A stretch of 64,000 bases of DNA from Rhizobium sp. SL86. GTDB taxonomy: Bacteria > Pseudomonadota > Alphaproteobacteria > Rhizobiales > Rhizobiaceae. The translations under genes were made by a program, and so were the position numbers. The DNA lies in the NCBI RefSeq assembly GCF_026672545.1, contig NZ_JAPPRJ010000007.1, positions 101,807 to 165,806 on the forward strand, written 5' to 3'. The first letter of the stretch is position 1. Each line of letters opens with the position of its first letter. The notes under the pieces were generated by a model that was not told the DNA's origin, ran no database searches, and saw only the letters and a program-made list of their open reading frames with translations. Of this stretch, positions 43,449 to 52,309 are shown one piece after another.

Positions 43449-44042
43449 TGTTCCTTGACTATCATTCCGCGATCTTGCGGCTCGTTGCACTCTTTAATCG
43501 AGGAGACAACACAGGTCCACAACAGGCGCAATTGACCTCGCCCCGCCTCAGATGCGCGCTTGGGCATAAGACCCCGCCTAAACGCCTGCAGAACTCCTGG
43601 AGGTCTGCACCAGCGCGCGTAAAGTTATGGAATCCGCTCATGACATGGCTGAAAACGTTCGCGTAGCAGGCTGCGCCAACATCAATGCCCGTTCTTTTGC
43701 GGGTCCGGCTGTTTTCTCCCTGATGCAGAACTATCGCATTCTTGATTGCGCATCAAGCCACTTGACAAAACTGCGATCCTCTCGCAGGCTATACCCGTTA
43801 GCCATCGAAGGGCGTCCGAGCCTCCCGATGATCGGCCGACGAAACTGAATGCTCCGGCGCTTTGCCGGTGCCGTTTCGTTCGGCTCACATGTCTCTCGCA
43901 GGCATGTTCTCCGAATCCATTCCAGCCCCGCGAGACGATCTGCCCGCTCTCAAGAGCCTTGTGGGTTGATCGTCGGAAATTTTCACCGCTCCCGTGGAGG
44001 AGCTATTCACCGGCCGTATTGCGCCGTGGTGAGGGTATGATC
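43449..44042. promoter_or_regulatory. Divergent regulatory region between the cupin regulator and amidase
   Basis: About 590 bp hold the promoters of both genes. Short frames here lack family motifs. The frame upstream of the amidase start is open but shows no conserved residues, so I treat it as non-coding. Confidence 0.45.
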
Positions 44043-46409
44043 ATGAATGAAGCTATTGCGCCTGTCGCCTCAGAAGCTGCGCGTGCCCCAAACCTTTTCC
44101 GCCCGCCCTTCCAACTCGAAGAGGCAACGATCGACGAAATGCATGCGGCGATCGTCGCCGGGGAAATCACCTGCGTCCAGATCGTCCAGCACTATATCGA
44201 CCGTGCGCGAGCCTTCAACGGCGTTGCCAGCATGCTGGTGACCGAAGATGGCGCGCCGGTGCCGGAATTGCCAGGCACGGTGCGCGCAACTGCGCCGCTC
44301 AAGTTTCCAACGCAGACCGTCAAGGCATCGGACATTCTGCCCGATCTCGATAAGTACCAGGGTCCTCCGCTGGAATTCGGCCGCATGGAAACAACCGCGT
44401 CCGATCCAACAGTCTACCAGCAATATGGCATGCTTGTTGGCATCCCGAATGCCGGCCAGGTGAATGGCATCGGCACGCTCAACATCCGCGGCGAACGCTC
44501 CGTGACGTGCCGCGGCGATTTTGACCTACACCCAAGCAAGGGCCCGCTGCCTGCCGGAGCGCCGGCCGTTGCCGAAATCTTCCGCCATTATCCGGACGCA
44601 CTTGAACAGGCCGCCCTGCTTGATGCCGAATACGGCACCAATCCGGATCTAGAGAAACTGCCTTTGTACGGCGTTTGCTTCTCGTTCAAGGATCCGTTTG
44701 ACTGCAAGGACATGCGCTCGACCGGCGGTGGTGACGCCGCCTATGATATGGATGCTCCGGCCAAAGACCATGTCCTCGTCGACCAGATCCGCAAGAAGGG
44801 CGGCATCATCTTCTGCAAAGCCATCAACACCGAATATAATGGTCGCGCCGGCGATCCTGGCGGACGCCACAGACCAGACAAGATCCTTCCCTCTGTCCTA
44901 GGATACCAGCGCTCCAGCTGGGGCGGTAATCCCTCCAACCCATATGACACGACCCGCGCAGCCTCGCTTGGCTCAAGCTCTGGTTCCGGTGTGACGGTCA
45001 GCGCCAATTTCTGCATGATCAGCCTCGGCGAAGAAACGCGCGCGTCCTGCCGCGGCCCGTCAAACCACAATTCGATTGCCCTCATCCTGCCGCACAAGGC
45101 CATGATTGGCTTTGATGGCGGTGCCATCGGCGCGGATATCTATTGTGACCGGACCGGGATCCATGCCCGCAAGATAGCCGATGCCGCCAAGGTCCTTGAT
45201 GCCTTGAAAGACCCGGAACAGGGCTATTACGACCCACGCGATCCGTTCACCACCGTGCCGCGCAGTTCGGTCCTTGCCACGCCCTACCTCAGCCATGCGA
45301 AAGGCAGCGGCGCGGCCGGGGCGCTTACGGGCATACGGCTGGGTGTAATTCGCGAGTCGATGATCACCGCCGGCTCCAAGGCCGCCGAGCCGATCGCGCA
45401 GGCTGCCGTCAAGGAGATTAACACAATCCTCAAGGACCACCTGGGGGCAACGCTGGTCGAATCCCAAGACCGGCGCTGGACGCCAGACGGCTCTATCGAG
45501 CAGATGAAAGTCGATTTCCGAAAGGCGCTGGCTCGACTGGTTCCGGTGTTCATGCCCGATCTGATGTTCCGACTGACGCCGCAGGGCGAACCGCTATTCA
45601 AGGAGTTCGCCGAAGCCATCCAGCCCACTGAATTCATGCCCGGCAAAGTGTTCGGTTCCGGAACTATGAAGCCCATCGATTACTTCGTGGCCATGGCCGA
45701 CAGCGTCATCACCCCCCCGTCGAACCTCGACATTGCAACGGTGCAGCAGCAGGAACTGGCCAATACATTCCGCTACCACCTGCCGCAATATCTCACCCGC
45801 CGCGCCGCCGATTGGGCGGAGAAGGGAATTACGGAAACCCTCATCAACTTCGAGGAGCTCAACAAGCGCTCGAAATACTGGGGCGATGATCAGCGGGCCG
45901 CGTTCTTGAACTGGGAGGAAATAGCCGATCCCCGCAACCCATGGGAAGGACGCCAAGGCGTCAACGAGCGGATCATGCTGCGTGAACTGCTGCGCCGTTG
46001 CGACATGATGGTGATCCTGGAAAACAAGCTCGATGCCTTCGTGCGGCTGCATACGCCTTTGCCGCCGGCTAAAATCGGCGGGGCCAACGAGCCGGGAACA
46101 ATCCAGAACCTGCGCCTGGAATCTTTCTACGGGCCAAACGGCGGACTCACCGAGGTCCTGATCCCGGCCGGTTTTGTCAGGACCGTCTATGACCCCGTGC
46201 TGACGCTGTCGGACGACGGCAAGCGGTATGTTCCGAAGCTTTCGGACGTCGCCACCGAGTTACCGGAGCCCGGCCTCCCCTTCTCGCTGGTATTTCGCGC
46301 GGAGCCTGGAAAGGAAGACCTGCTGCTGAAGGTCGCGTCATCTTACGAGAACGCGTCCAAGCGCCGCGTCCCTCCGCCGGCCTTCGGCCCCATACCACGC
46401 AGCAGCTGA
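44043..46409 (+). CDS. Amidase-signature-family amidase (long form)
   Basis: I chose ATG 44043 (MNEAIAPVASEAARAPNLF), with GAGGG seven bases upstream, giving 788 residues, much longer than common amidases (about 450-500). The Ser-Ser-Lys catalytic set is visible: Lys in GVCFSFKDPFDCKD and the serine-glycine nucleophile loop in ASLGSSSGSGVTVSANF. The binding helix SIEQMKVDFRKALARLV belongs to the C-terminal half. It hydrolyses an amide to acid and ammonia. The opp-type transporter operon follows after about 200 bp, and the cupin regulator is divergent. Confidence 0.92.
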   Translation: MNEAIAPVASEAARAPNLFRPPFQLEEATIDEMHAAIVAGEITCVQIVQHYIDRARAFNGVASMLVTEDGAPVPELPGTVRATAPLKFPTQTVKASDILPDLDKYQGPPLEFGRMETTASDPTVYQQYGMLVGIPNAGQVNGIGTLNIRGERSVTCRGDFDLHPSKGPLPAGAPAVAEIFRHYPDALEQAALLDAEYGTNPDLEKLPLYGVCFSFKDPFDCKDMRSTGGGDAAYDMDAPAKDHVLVDQIRKKGGIIFCKAINTEYNGRAGDPGGRHRPDKILPSVLGYQRSSWGGNPSNPYDTTRAASLGSSSGSGVTVSANFCMISLGEETRASCRGPSNHNSIALILPHKAMIGFDGGAIGADIYCDRTGIHARKIADAAKVLDALKDPEQGYYDPRDPFTTVPRSSVLATPYLSHAKGSGAAGALTGIRLGVIRESMITAGSKAAEPIAQAAVKEINTILKDHLGATLVESQDRRWTPDGSIEQMKVDFRKALARLVPVFMPDLMFRLTPQGEPLFKEFAEAIQPTEFMPGKVFGSGTMKPIDYFVAMADSVITPPSNLDIATVQQQELANTFRYHLPQYLTRRAADWAEKGITETLINFEELNKRSKYWGDDQRAAFLNWEEIADPRNPWEGRQGVNERIMLRELLRRCDMMVILENKLDAFVRLHTPLPPAKIGGANEPGTIQNLRLESFYGPNGGLTEVLIPAGFVRTVYDPVLTLSDDGKRYVPKLSDVATELPEPGLPFSLVFRAEPGKEDLLLKVASSYENASKRRVPPPAFGPIPRSS

Positions 46410-46607
46410 CTGGTCTCGCCTCGGCCTTGCACAAGGCCGAGGCGTTCATCCGGCCTCATGGGCGGTTTTAACGAATTCTATATCGGCGACCTCAAAATAT
46501 CGCTGCTGCAATACATCACTCCGAATTGGAACGTATTTAATCGTCACCTACCTATACGCATTTTTGCTTCGACTATTGCGCTTTATTCTGAAAATTGAGG
46601 ACGAGCG

Positions 46608-47651
46608 ATGGCAAACGAACTGAACCAGTTACCCGACCGCGGCGGCCCCGCACAACCTCTCCTGATCGTCAACGGACTGACGAAGCACTTCCCGGTCGGC
46701 TCCCTGCTATCGGGCGGCAAGCAGCTAGTGCGCGCCGTCGATGGGCTTAGTCTGACCGTCGCCAAACAGGAGACGCTTGGAATCGTCGGTGAATCGGGCT
46801 GCGGCAAGTCGACCGCCTCGCGCTTGATCATGTCCTTGATCGAGCCGACGGCCGGCGAGGTGATTTTCGATGGCGAAGTGGTCGGCTCGCGGGGAGGCTT
46901 GCCCCTTAAGGACTATCGACGACAGGTGCAGATGGTGTTCCAGGACAGCTATGCATCCCTCAATCCGCGTCTGACGATCGAGGAATCCATCGCCTACGGG
47001 CCAAAGGTCCACGGGATACCACACGCCAAGGCGGTCGAGCGCGCCAACGACCTCCTGGAGGCTGTCGGCCTGATACCCGCGCAATTCGCCAGGCGGTTCC
47101 CGCATGAGTTGTCCGGCGGCCAGCGCCAGCGCGTCAACATCGCCCGTGCCTTGGCCCTTCACCCGCGCATGCTGATCCTTGACGAGCCGGTTTCGGCACT
47201 GGACAAATCCGTGGAGGCGCAGGTGCTGAACCTGCTGCTGGACCTCAAGGCACAATTTGGCCTGACCTACCTGTTCATCAGCCACGATCTCAATGTGGTC
47301 GAACACGTCGCCGACCGGGTGCTGGTGATGTATCTCGGCCGCGTCGCCGAGATCGGACCGGTCGCTGATATATTTGGGGCGCCGGCCCATCCGTATACGA
47401 CAGCATTGCTCGCCAGCCGACCATCGATGGATCCACGACGTCGGCGCACCGAGCCACCCCTGAAAGGGGATCCGCCAAATCCGATCAACCCGCCCTCAGG
47501 CTGTCGATTCCGAACGCGGTGTTCGCTCGCAAGGGCCCTGTGTGCTGCCGAAACCCCGGCATTGTCGTCGTCAGACAGCCAGCACGCCGTCGCCTGCCAC
47601 GCGGCTACCCCCGGCAGTGGCTATGCCCAAAGCGAAAGAATGGTGGCGTGA
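46608..47651 (+). CDS. Oligopeptide/dipeptide ABC transporter ATP-binding protein (DppF/OppF type)
   Basis: The 347-residue ATPase starts at ATG 46608 behind GAGGACGAGC. It has Walker A GIVGESGCGKST, signature LSGGQRQR, Walker B MLILDEPVSALDKS and switch FISHDLNVVEHVAD. The C-terminal cysteine motif GCRFRTRCSLARALC, typical of Opp/Dpp ATPases that bind an iron-sulfur cluster, is present. Its stop overlaps the next ATPase start by one base (TGATG). Confidence 0.95.
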   Translation: MANELNQLPDRGGPAQPLLIVNGLTKHFPVGSLLSGGKQLVRAVDGLSLTVAKQETLGIVGESGCGKSTASRLIMSLIEPTAGEVIFDGEVVGSRGGLPLKDYRRQVQMVFQDSYASLNPRLTIEESIAYGPKVHGIPHAKAVERANDLLEAVGLIPAQFARRFPHELSGGQRQRVNIARALALHPRMLILDEPVSALDKSVEAQVLNLLLDLKAQFGLTYLFISHDLNVVEHVADRVLVMYLGRVAEIGPVADIFGAPAHPYTTALLASRPSMDPRRRRTEPPLKGDPPNPINPPSGCRFRTRCSLARALCAAETPALSSSDSQHAVACHAATPGSGYAQSERMVA

Positions 47652-48652
47652 TGAACGAGACAGTGAGCCAGACAAGGACTGGCGATTACCTGGTGCGTGC
47701 CCGTGACCTCAACGTTGCTTTCGTGTCGCGCGAGGCGACGGTGAACGCCGTCAACGGGATCGATCTCGATCTCGCCTTCGGCGAGGTGCTGTGCATTCTC
47801 GGTGAAAGCGGCTCAGGCAAATCGGTCACCTTGCGGGCGCTGATGCGGCTCAATCCCAAGGGAAAGACCGTCATGAGCGGCGAATTATCCGTCGCCGGCC
47901 ATGACATGATGGCGCTGCCAGACTCCATGCTCACGTCGGTGCGCGGGCGCGAAGTGTCGATGATTTTTCAAGAGCCCATGACGGCGCTCGATCCCGTGTT
48001 CACCATCGGGCGACAGATTGGCGAGACCATTGTTCGCCATGAGGGCATCAGCCGCAGGGAAGCAGAACAGCGTGCACTTGACCTGCTGGAACTGGTGCAG
48101 ATCCCCTCTGCCAAACGCCGGCTCAGCGCCTATCCGCACGAACTCTCCGGCGGACTTCGTCAGCGCGCCATGATCGCAATGGCAATCTCGTGTCGCCCGA
48201 AACTGCTGCTGGCGGATGAGCCTACCACCGCTCTCGACGCCACCGTGCAGATCCAGATCCTGCTGCTGCTACGCCGCCTTCAACAGGAACTTGGAATGGG
48301 CGTGATTTTCGTCACCCACGATCTTGGCGTTGCAGGCGAAATCGCCGACCGCATAGCCGTCATGTATGCGGGCCGCATGGTCGAACAGGCATCGGTGACC
48401 GATTTCATCACGAGGCCGCTCCATCCTTACGCCCAAGGCCTAATGGGCGCGACCGTGCATTCGGGCATGCGCGGCCATCGTCTGACCACCATACCCGGTT
48501 CGCCGCCGGACCTGAGGCTGCCGATCAGCGGCTGCGCCTTTGCAGCACGCTGCCCCCATGTCGTGAATGCTTGCCGGGCCGCATTGCCGCCCTTCCGCCA
48601 TCCTGAACCCGGCCGTGCGGTCCGGTGCGTCAGGTTTGAAGAAGCCGCCTGA
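47651..48652 (+). CDS. Oligopeptide/dipeptide ABC transporter ATP-binding protein (DppD/OppD type)
   Basis: I chose ATG 47651 (MNETVSQTRTGDYLVRARD), giving 333 residues. Walker A is LGESGSGKS, signature LSGGLRQR, Walker B LLLADEPTTALDAT, and the C-terminal cysteine motif is GCAFAARCPHVVNAC. It forms the heterodimeric ATPase with the preceding gene. The permease gene starts 9 bp after its stop. Confidence 0.95.
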   Translation: MNETVSQTRTGDYLVRARDLNVAFVSREATVNAVNGIDLDLAFGEVLCILGESGSGKSVTLRALMRLNPKGKTVMSGELSVAGHDMMALPDSMLTSVRGREVSMIFQEPMTALDPVFTIGRQIGETIVRHEGISRREAEQRALDLLELVQIPSAKRRLSAYPHELSGGLRQRAMIAMAISCRPKLLLADEPTTALDATVQIQILLLLRRLQQELGMGVIFVTHDLGVAGEIADRIAVMYAGRMVEQASVTDFITRPLHPYAQGLMGATVHSGMRGHRLTTIPGSPPDLRLPISGCAFAARCPHVVNACRAALPPFRHPEPGRAVRCVRFEEAA

Positions 48653-48661
48653 GGATTGATC

Positions 48662-49615
48662 ATGTTTTACTATGTCGTCCGCCGCATCATTTACATTATC
48701 CCGATTTCACTGGCGGTCAGCCTCGTCTGCTTTCTGCTCGTCCATATTGCTCCGGGCGATCCGATCGACGCCATGGTGGCACCGGACACCCCACCTGTTG
48801 TCATCGAACAGGTTCGCGCCCAGTTCGGTCTCGACCAGCCCCTCCCCGTACAGTTCGGAATCTGGCTCGCCAAGGTCGTCCAAGGCGACCTGGGCAACTC
48901 GCTGATCAAAGGCAGGCCGATTGCCGCCGACCTGCTATCCGCCAGCGCCAATACCTTCATCCTCGCGATGACAGGCGGGCTTCTTGGAGTTTTGATCGGC
49001 TGCGTTTTCGGGGGCATCGCCGGCGTCTATCGGGGTACCTGGATAGACCGAGTCCTGCTCGGTACCGCCGTCGCCGGCGTCTCGGTGCCTCATTACTGGC
49101 TTGGCATGGTGATGGTCATTATCTTTTCTGTAAATCTCAACCTGTTGCCGGCCATGGGTGCCGGCCCTGGCGGCTCGACCGAATGGGCCTGGGACTGGGC
49201 TCATATCCAATTCTTGATCCTCCCCTCGATCACGCTGTGCGTCATTCCGGCGGGCCTCGTGACCCGAACGGTACGCGGCCTGGTGAGCGACATCATGAGC
49301 CAGGACTTTATTACCACGCTACGCGGCAAGGGTCTGCGCCGCTCCGGCATCATCAATCACGTGATACAGAACGCGGCACCAACCGTGCTCGCGGTCATCG
49401 GTCTGCAACTCGCCAATCTGATGGGCGGATCCATCCTGGTGGAGACCGTCTTTGCATGGCCGGGAACCGGCATGATGCTGAACAATGCAATCTTCCAGCG
49501 AGACATCCCAGTCCTGCAGGCAACAACCCTTGTCCTGGCCCTCTTCTTCGTCGTCCTTAACCTGGTGGTGGATCTTATCCAGACCGCCATAGACCCACGG
49601 ATCATCCGCCGATGA
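48662..49615 (+). CDS. Oligopeptide/dipeptide ABC transporter permease (DppB/OppB type)
   Basis: The 317-residue permease starts at ATG 48662 with GAGG upstream. It has six helices, beginning MFYYVVRRIIYIIPISLAVS, the FLLVHIAPGDP motif of this family, and the EAA-like loop SDIMSQDFITTLRGKGLRR. It overlaps the next permease by 4 bp. Confidence 0.95.
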   Translation: MFYYVVRRIIYIIPISLAVSLVCFLLVHIAPGDPIDAMVAPDTPPVVIEQVRAQFGLDQPLPVQFGIWLAKVVQGDLGNSLIKGRPIAADLLSASANTFILAMTGGLLGVLIGCVFGGIAGVYRGTWIDRVLLGTAVAGVSVPHYWLGMVMVIIFSVNLNLLPAMGAGPGGSTEWAWDWAHIQFLILPSITLCVIPAGLVTRTVRGLVSDIMSQDFITTLRGKGLRRSGIINHVIQNAAPTVLAVIGLQLANLMGGSILVETVFAWPGTGMMLNNAIFQRDIPVLQATTLVLALFFVVLNLVVDLIQTAIDPRIIRR

Positions 49616-50511
49616 GCATTCTTTCACACCAACAATCTGCCGTTGTTTCGTTGGCGCGCAAAGTGTCCACTAGCGACAGCTACTGGCGCGGCGTTGGCAG
49701 GCGGCTGCTGCGGGACAAGACGACGATGGTTTGCGGCGCAGTCCTCATCGTCATGGCACTGATGATGATCTTTGCGCCCCTACTGACCTCCTACGCACCG
49801 ACGGAAGGCAGCATTGCGAGGCGTCTGAAGCCGGTTGGCACGCCGAGCTATATGCTAGGCACCGACGAACTGGGGCGGGACATGCTCACCCGGCTGCTGT
49901 TCGGCGGACGATATTCCTGGTTCGTGGGCATCACGCCAGTCATTCTCGCCTTCATCGTCGGCGGCATGCTCGGCATCATCGCCGGCTTTGCAGGCGGCAA
50001 GGTCAATATGTTGATCATGCGCGTAACAGACGTCTTCTACGCCTTCCCGTCGGTGCTGCTTGCGGTCGCCGTCAGTGGCGCACTTGGTGCCGGTATCCTG
50101 AACGCCATCCTATCGCTCACGATCGTCTTCATTCCGCCGATCATTCGCGTGTCGGAGAGCGTCACGACTGCCGTGCGCAACCTCGACTATGCCGAAGCGG
50201 CGCGCGCCACTGGTGCCAGCGCTTCCTCGATCGTGCGGGTTCATGTGCTGCCAAACGTGCTCGGTCCGATTTTCGTCTATGCCACCAGCCTGGTGGGCGT
50301 GTCCATGATCGTGGCCTCAGGTCTTTCCTTCCTTGGCCTAGGCATCAAGCCGCCCGATCCGGAATGGGGACTGATGCTCAACACCCTGCGCACCGCAATC
50401 TATTCGCAGCCGCTGATCGCCACGCTTCCCGGCATGTGCATTTTCATGACAAGCGTCTGCTTCAACTTTGTAAGCGATGGCTTGCGCACTGCCATGGATG
50501 TGCGGGCCTGA
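49612..50511 (+). CDS. Oligopeptide/dipeptide ABC transporter permease (DppC/OppC type)
   Basis: The 299-residue permease starts at ATG 49612. It has the family features YMLGTDELGRDMLTRLLFGG, and the ATPase contact loop DYAEAARATGASASSIVRVH. It completes an ATPase-ATPase-permease-permease operon with no binding protein in the cluster; the orphan at 39268-40869 may serve it. Confidence 0.95.
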   Translation: MSILSHQQSAVVSLARKVSTSDSYWRGVGRRLLRDKTTMVCGAVLIVMALMMIFAPLLTSYAPTEGSIARRLKPVGTPSYMLGTDELGRDMLTRLLFGGRYSWFVGITPVILAFIVGGMLGIIAGFAGGKVNMLIMRVTDVFYAFPSVLLAVAVSGALGAGILNAILSLTIVFIPPIIRVSESVTTAVRNLDYAEAARATGASASSIVRVHVLPNVLGPIFVYATSLVGVSMIVASGLSFLGLGIKPPDPEWGLMLNTLRTAIYSQPLIATLPGMCIFMTSVCFNFVSDGLRTAMDVRA

Positions 50512-50557
50512 TCGGCATGCCGTCCCTTCCATCTGCTTTTCTCCGAGGAGTTTTACA

Positions 50558-50617
50558 ATGAAAGCAGCCGTGTTGCATGGATCAGCGGGATATCGACGCG
50601 ATACCCTCAACCTGTAG
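50558..50617 (+). pseudogene. Zinc-type alcohol dehydrogenase/oxidoreductase, 5' stump
   Basis: After a GAGGAG site the frame reads MKAAVLHGSAGYRRDTLNL and then stops. MKAAVLHG is the common N-terminus of zinc-binding dehydrogenases. The rest of the gene is missing, so it was probably the last gene of the operon before a deletion. Downstream (50618-50917) I see no gene. Confidence 0.5.
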
Positions 50618-50917
50618 GGGCACATCGAAAGCTACCGTAAACGCCTGAAAGAAATGAAAGCGCCTCAGGCTGGTGAGGTAGCTGATGCGCCTTTTGGGTA
50701 TACCTACTGAGACAGTCTCCGTGAGACGCAAATCAGTGTATCATTTGGGTCGGTTTTCAATTTTTGGGACAGCATCCGGGGCAGGTCCAGAAGCTATTGA
50801 GACGTTCTTGGTGCGCTTTGACTCCTAGCAAATCAAGAAACCGTGGAACGAATGCTGAATGAAAAGCGGCGCCACCGCCGTACGATCATGCCTCTACCTT
50901 GTACGTCGTACAACCCA

Positions 50918-52156
50918 TCACCCCGTTTTCCGATCGCCGTTCGCATTGGCACGCATCAGTGACATTAGCATCGGTCCCAGCCCGAACTCCCCTGCCCGCG
51001 CTCGGCGCGTGAGATCGCGGAGATATCCACCTGCCGAGTTGATATGCCCTGCCCTCTCCAAGATTGCAGCCATGGCAACCGCGGCGTTCTCCGGCCCCAT
51101 CACCTCGCAAGCCTCCTGGTAAGCCGACGGGCTAACACCAAGCATTGATCGTACCACCACCGCGGCGCCCATCAGCTCGCGCCAATGGGAGATCGTGCCG
51201 CCGGGCCCGTAGTCCGAAATCTGCGGGCAAGCTTTCAGGACCATCGACAGCGGGAACGCCTTCATCTGTTCCGGCTTTGCCAACGGCTGAGCAACCGCTT
51301 TGGGTGCTAATTCCAGCTCGACGGCTCCGCCCTGCTCTTTTCCAGAGCTAGGTTCAAGTTCACGGATGGATTCGGGTTTTGAATTCTGTATGTGGCAGCC
51401 ATTTTGAACAGCATTGCCGTCCATATTTTGAGAATCTAACTGATTTTCCAGAAGGTTAAGGACTTCGGTGCGCACAAGCTGCAGCTCGTCGAGGATTGCC
51501 TCCACCTGGTGACGGTCAGGGTTGCGGGGAAGTCGGCTGACAATGCCGACATACATGTCTTCGATGGCTTCCCAGTCGCCGTCAGCACCCTCCTCCATGG
51601 CGGCGGAAATTAGCTTGCGCACATCACGCCGGCAGATAGTCAGTGCCTCTTTGGCTCGCCTGAACTGCAAACGTTCGGCAGCGACTTCCTGTGCCAGGAT
51701 TGCAAGTTCCGCAGCACGAGCCAAAAGTGGAGAAAGATCGAACCCGAAAGCTTGCTCGATATCGCCCCCCTTGTCCCGGTGAGCGTAGCGCTTCCCGTTC
51801 GGACTATCCTTGCGCTGGATGAGCCCGGCTTCGACCAGGGCAGCCAGATGTCGCCGCAGGGTCGTCCCAGCGATGCCGTGCGCTCTGACAGACAGCTGAG
51901 CATTGGATGGAAAGACCACCAATCCACTATCGGAGTTGAGCTCGCTTTCCGGATAAAACGTCAGCAGTGCGTCCAGCACAGTCAGCGCCCTGTCCTGGAG
52001 GCCGAGGCGTTCACGGGCCTCACAGGCGTCGCGAAACACTTTCCATTTTTCTACCGGGCGGCTTGGTTTCGTCTCGGACGTCTGGAGCTGCCTCTTTACA
52101 AGAGCAAGCATAGCCGGCCGCCGCCCAAAGGGCGTCGTCACATTTCCCGTCTGCAT
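50918..52156 (-). CDS. repC: Plasmid replication initiator RepC
   Basis: RepC starts replication from an origin within its own gene. The 412-residue protein begins MQTGNVTTPFGRRPAMLALV and contains the conserved helix-turn-helix block QLSVRAHGIAGTTLRRHLAALVEAGL and the C-terminal domain DYGPGGTISHWRELMGAAVVVRSMLG. It starts behind AGGTGAAGGA. It is third in the repABC operon, separated from repB by 152 bp containing the antisense RNA candidate. The usual AT-rich origin is in the middle (about 51330-51450). Confidence 0.96.
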   Translation of the reverse strand: MQTGNVTTPFGRRPAMLALVKRQLQTSETKPSRPVEKWKVFRDACEARERLGLQDRALTVLDALLTFYPESELNSDSGLVVFPSNAQLSVRAHGIAGTTLRRHLAALVEAGLIQRKDSPNGKRYAHRDKGGDIEQAFGFDLSPLLARAAELAILAQEVAAERLQFRRAKEALTICRRDVRKLISAAMEEGADGDWEAIEDMYVGIVSRLPRNPDRHQVEAILDELQLVRTEVLNLLENQLDSQNMDGNAVQNGCHIQNSKPESIRELEPSSGKEQGGAVELELAPKAVAQPLAKPEQMKAFPLSMVLKACPQISDYGPGGTISHWRELMGAAVVVRSMLGVSPSAYQEACEVMGPENAAVAMAAILERAGHINSAGGYLRDLTRRARAGEFGLGPMLMSLMRANANGDRKTG

Positions 52157-52215
52157 ATTCCTTCACCTTTCTTGAGGCAAAAGAAATCCGCCCACCGAAA
52201 CGATGCCAAAGACTC

Positions 52216-52244
52216 TTGACTAGGATTCATGAAAATGCGATTCT
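52216..52244 (+). promoter_or_regulatory. Putative promoter for the repABC antisense RNA
   Basis: TTGACT (52216-52221) is followed after 17 bp by GATTCT (52239-52244), on the strand opposite to repC. The -35 is good and the -10 is weak. The spacing and the terminator downstream fit the short counter-transcribed RNA of repABC plasmids. Confidence 0.5.
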
Positions 52245-52250
52245 CAGGCT

Positions 52251-52308
52251 GCTTAGACCAATGAGAGAGGCTTCCATGACGGCAACGTTTGGGGGCCTTT
52301 TTCTTTTG
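52251..52308 (+). ncRNA. Counter-transcribed RNA of repABC (incompatibility RNA), candidate
   Basis: The repB-repC gap of repABC plasmids encodes a 50-60 nt antisense RNA that represses repC translation. Here a promoter-like TTGACT is followed by a segment ending in a hairpin (GGCTTCC with GGGGGCC, G-U pairs allowed) and a long T-rich tail. Predicted start about 52251 and length about 58 nt fit the class. The ends are estimates. Confidence 0.6.
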
Positions 52309-52309
52309 C
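52269..52309 (+). terminator. Rho-independent terminator of the antisense RNA
   Basis: Stem 52269-52275 with 52291-52297, then a T-rich run 52298-52309 directly following. It lies in the repB-repC gap, antisense to repC. Confidence 0.6.
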
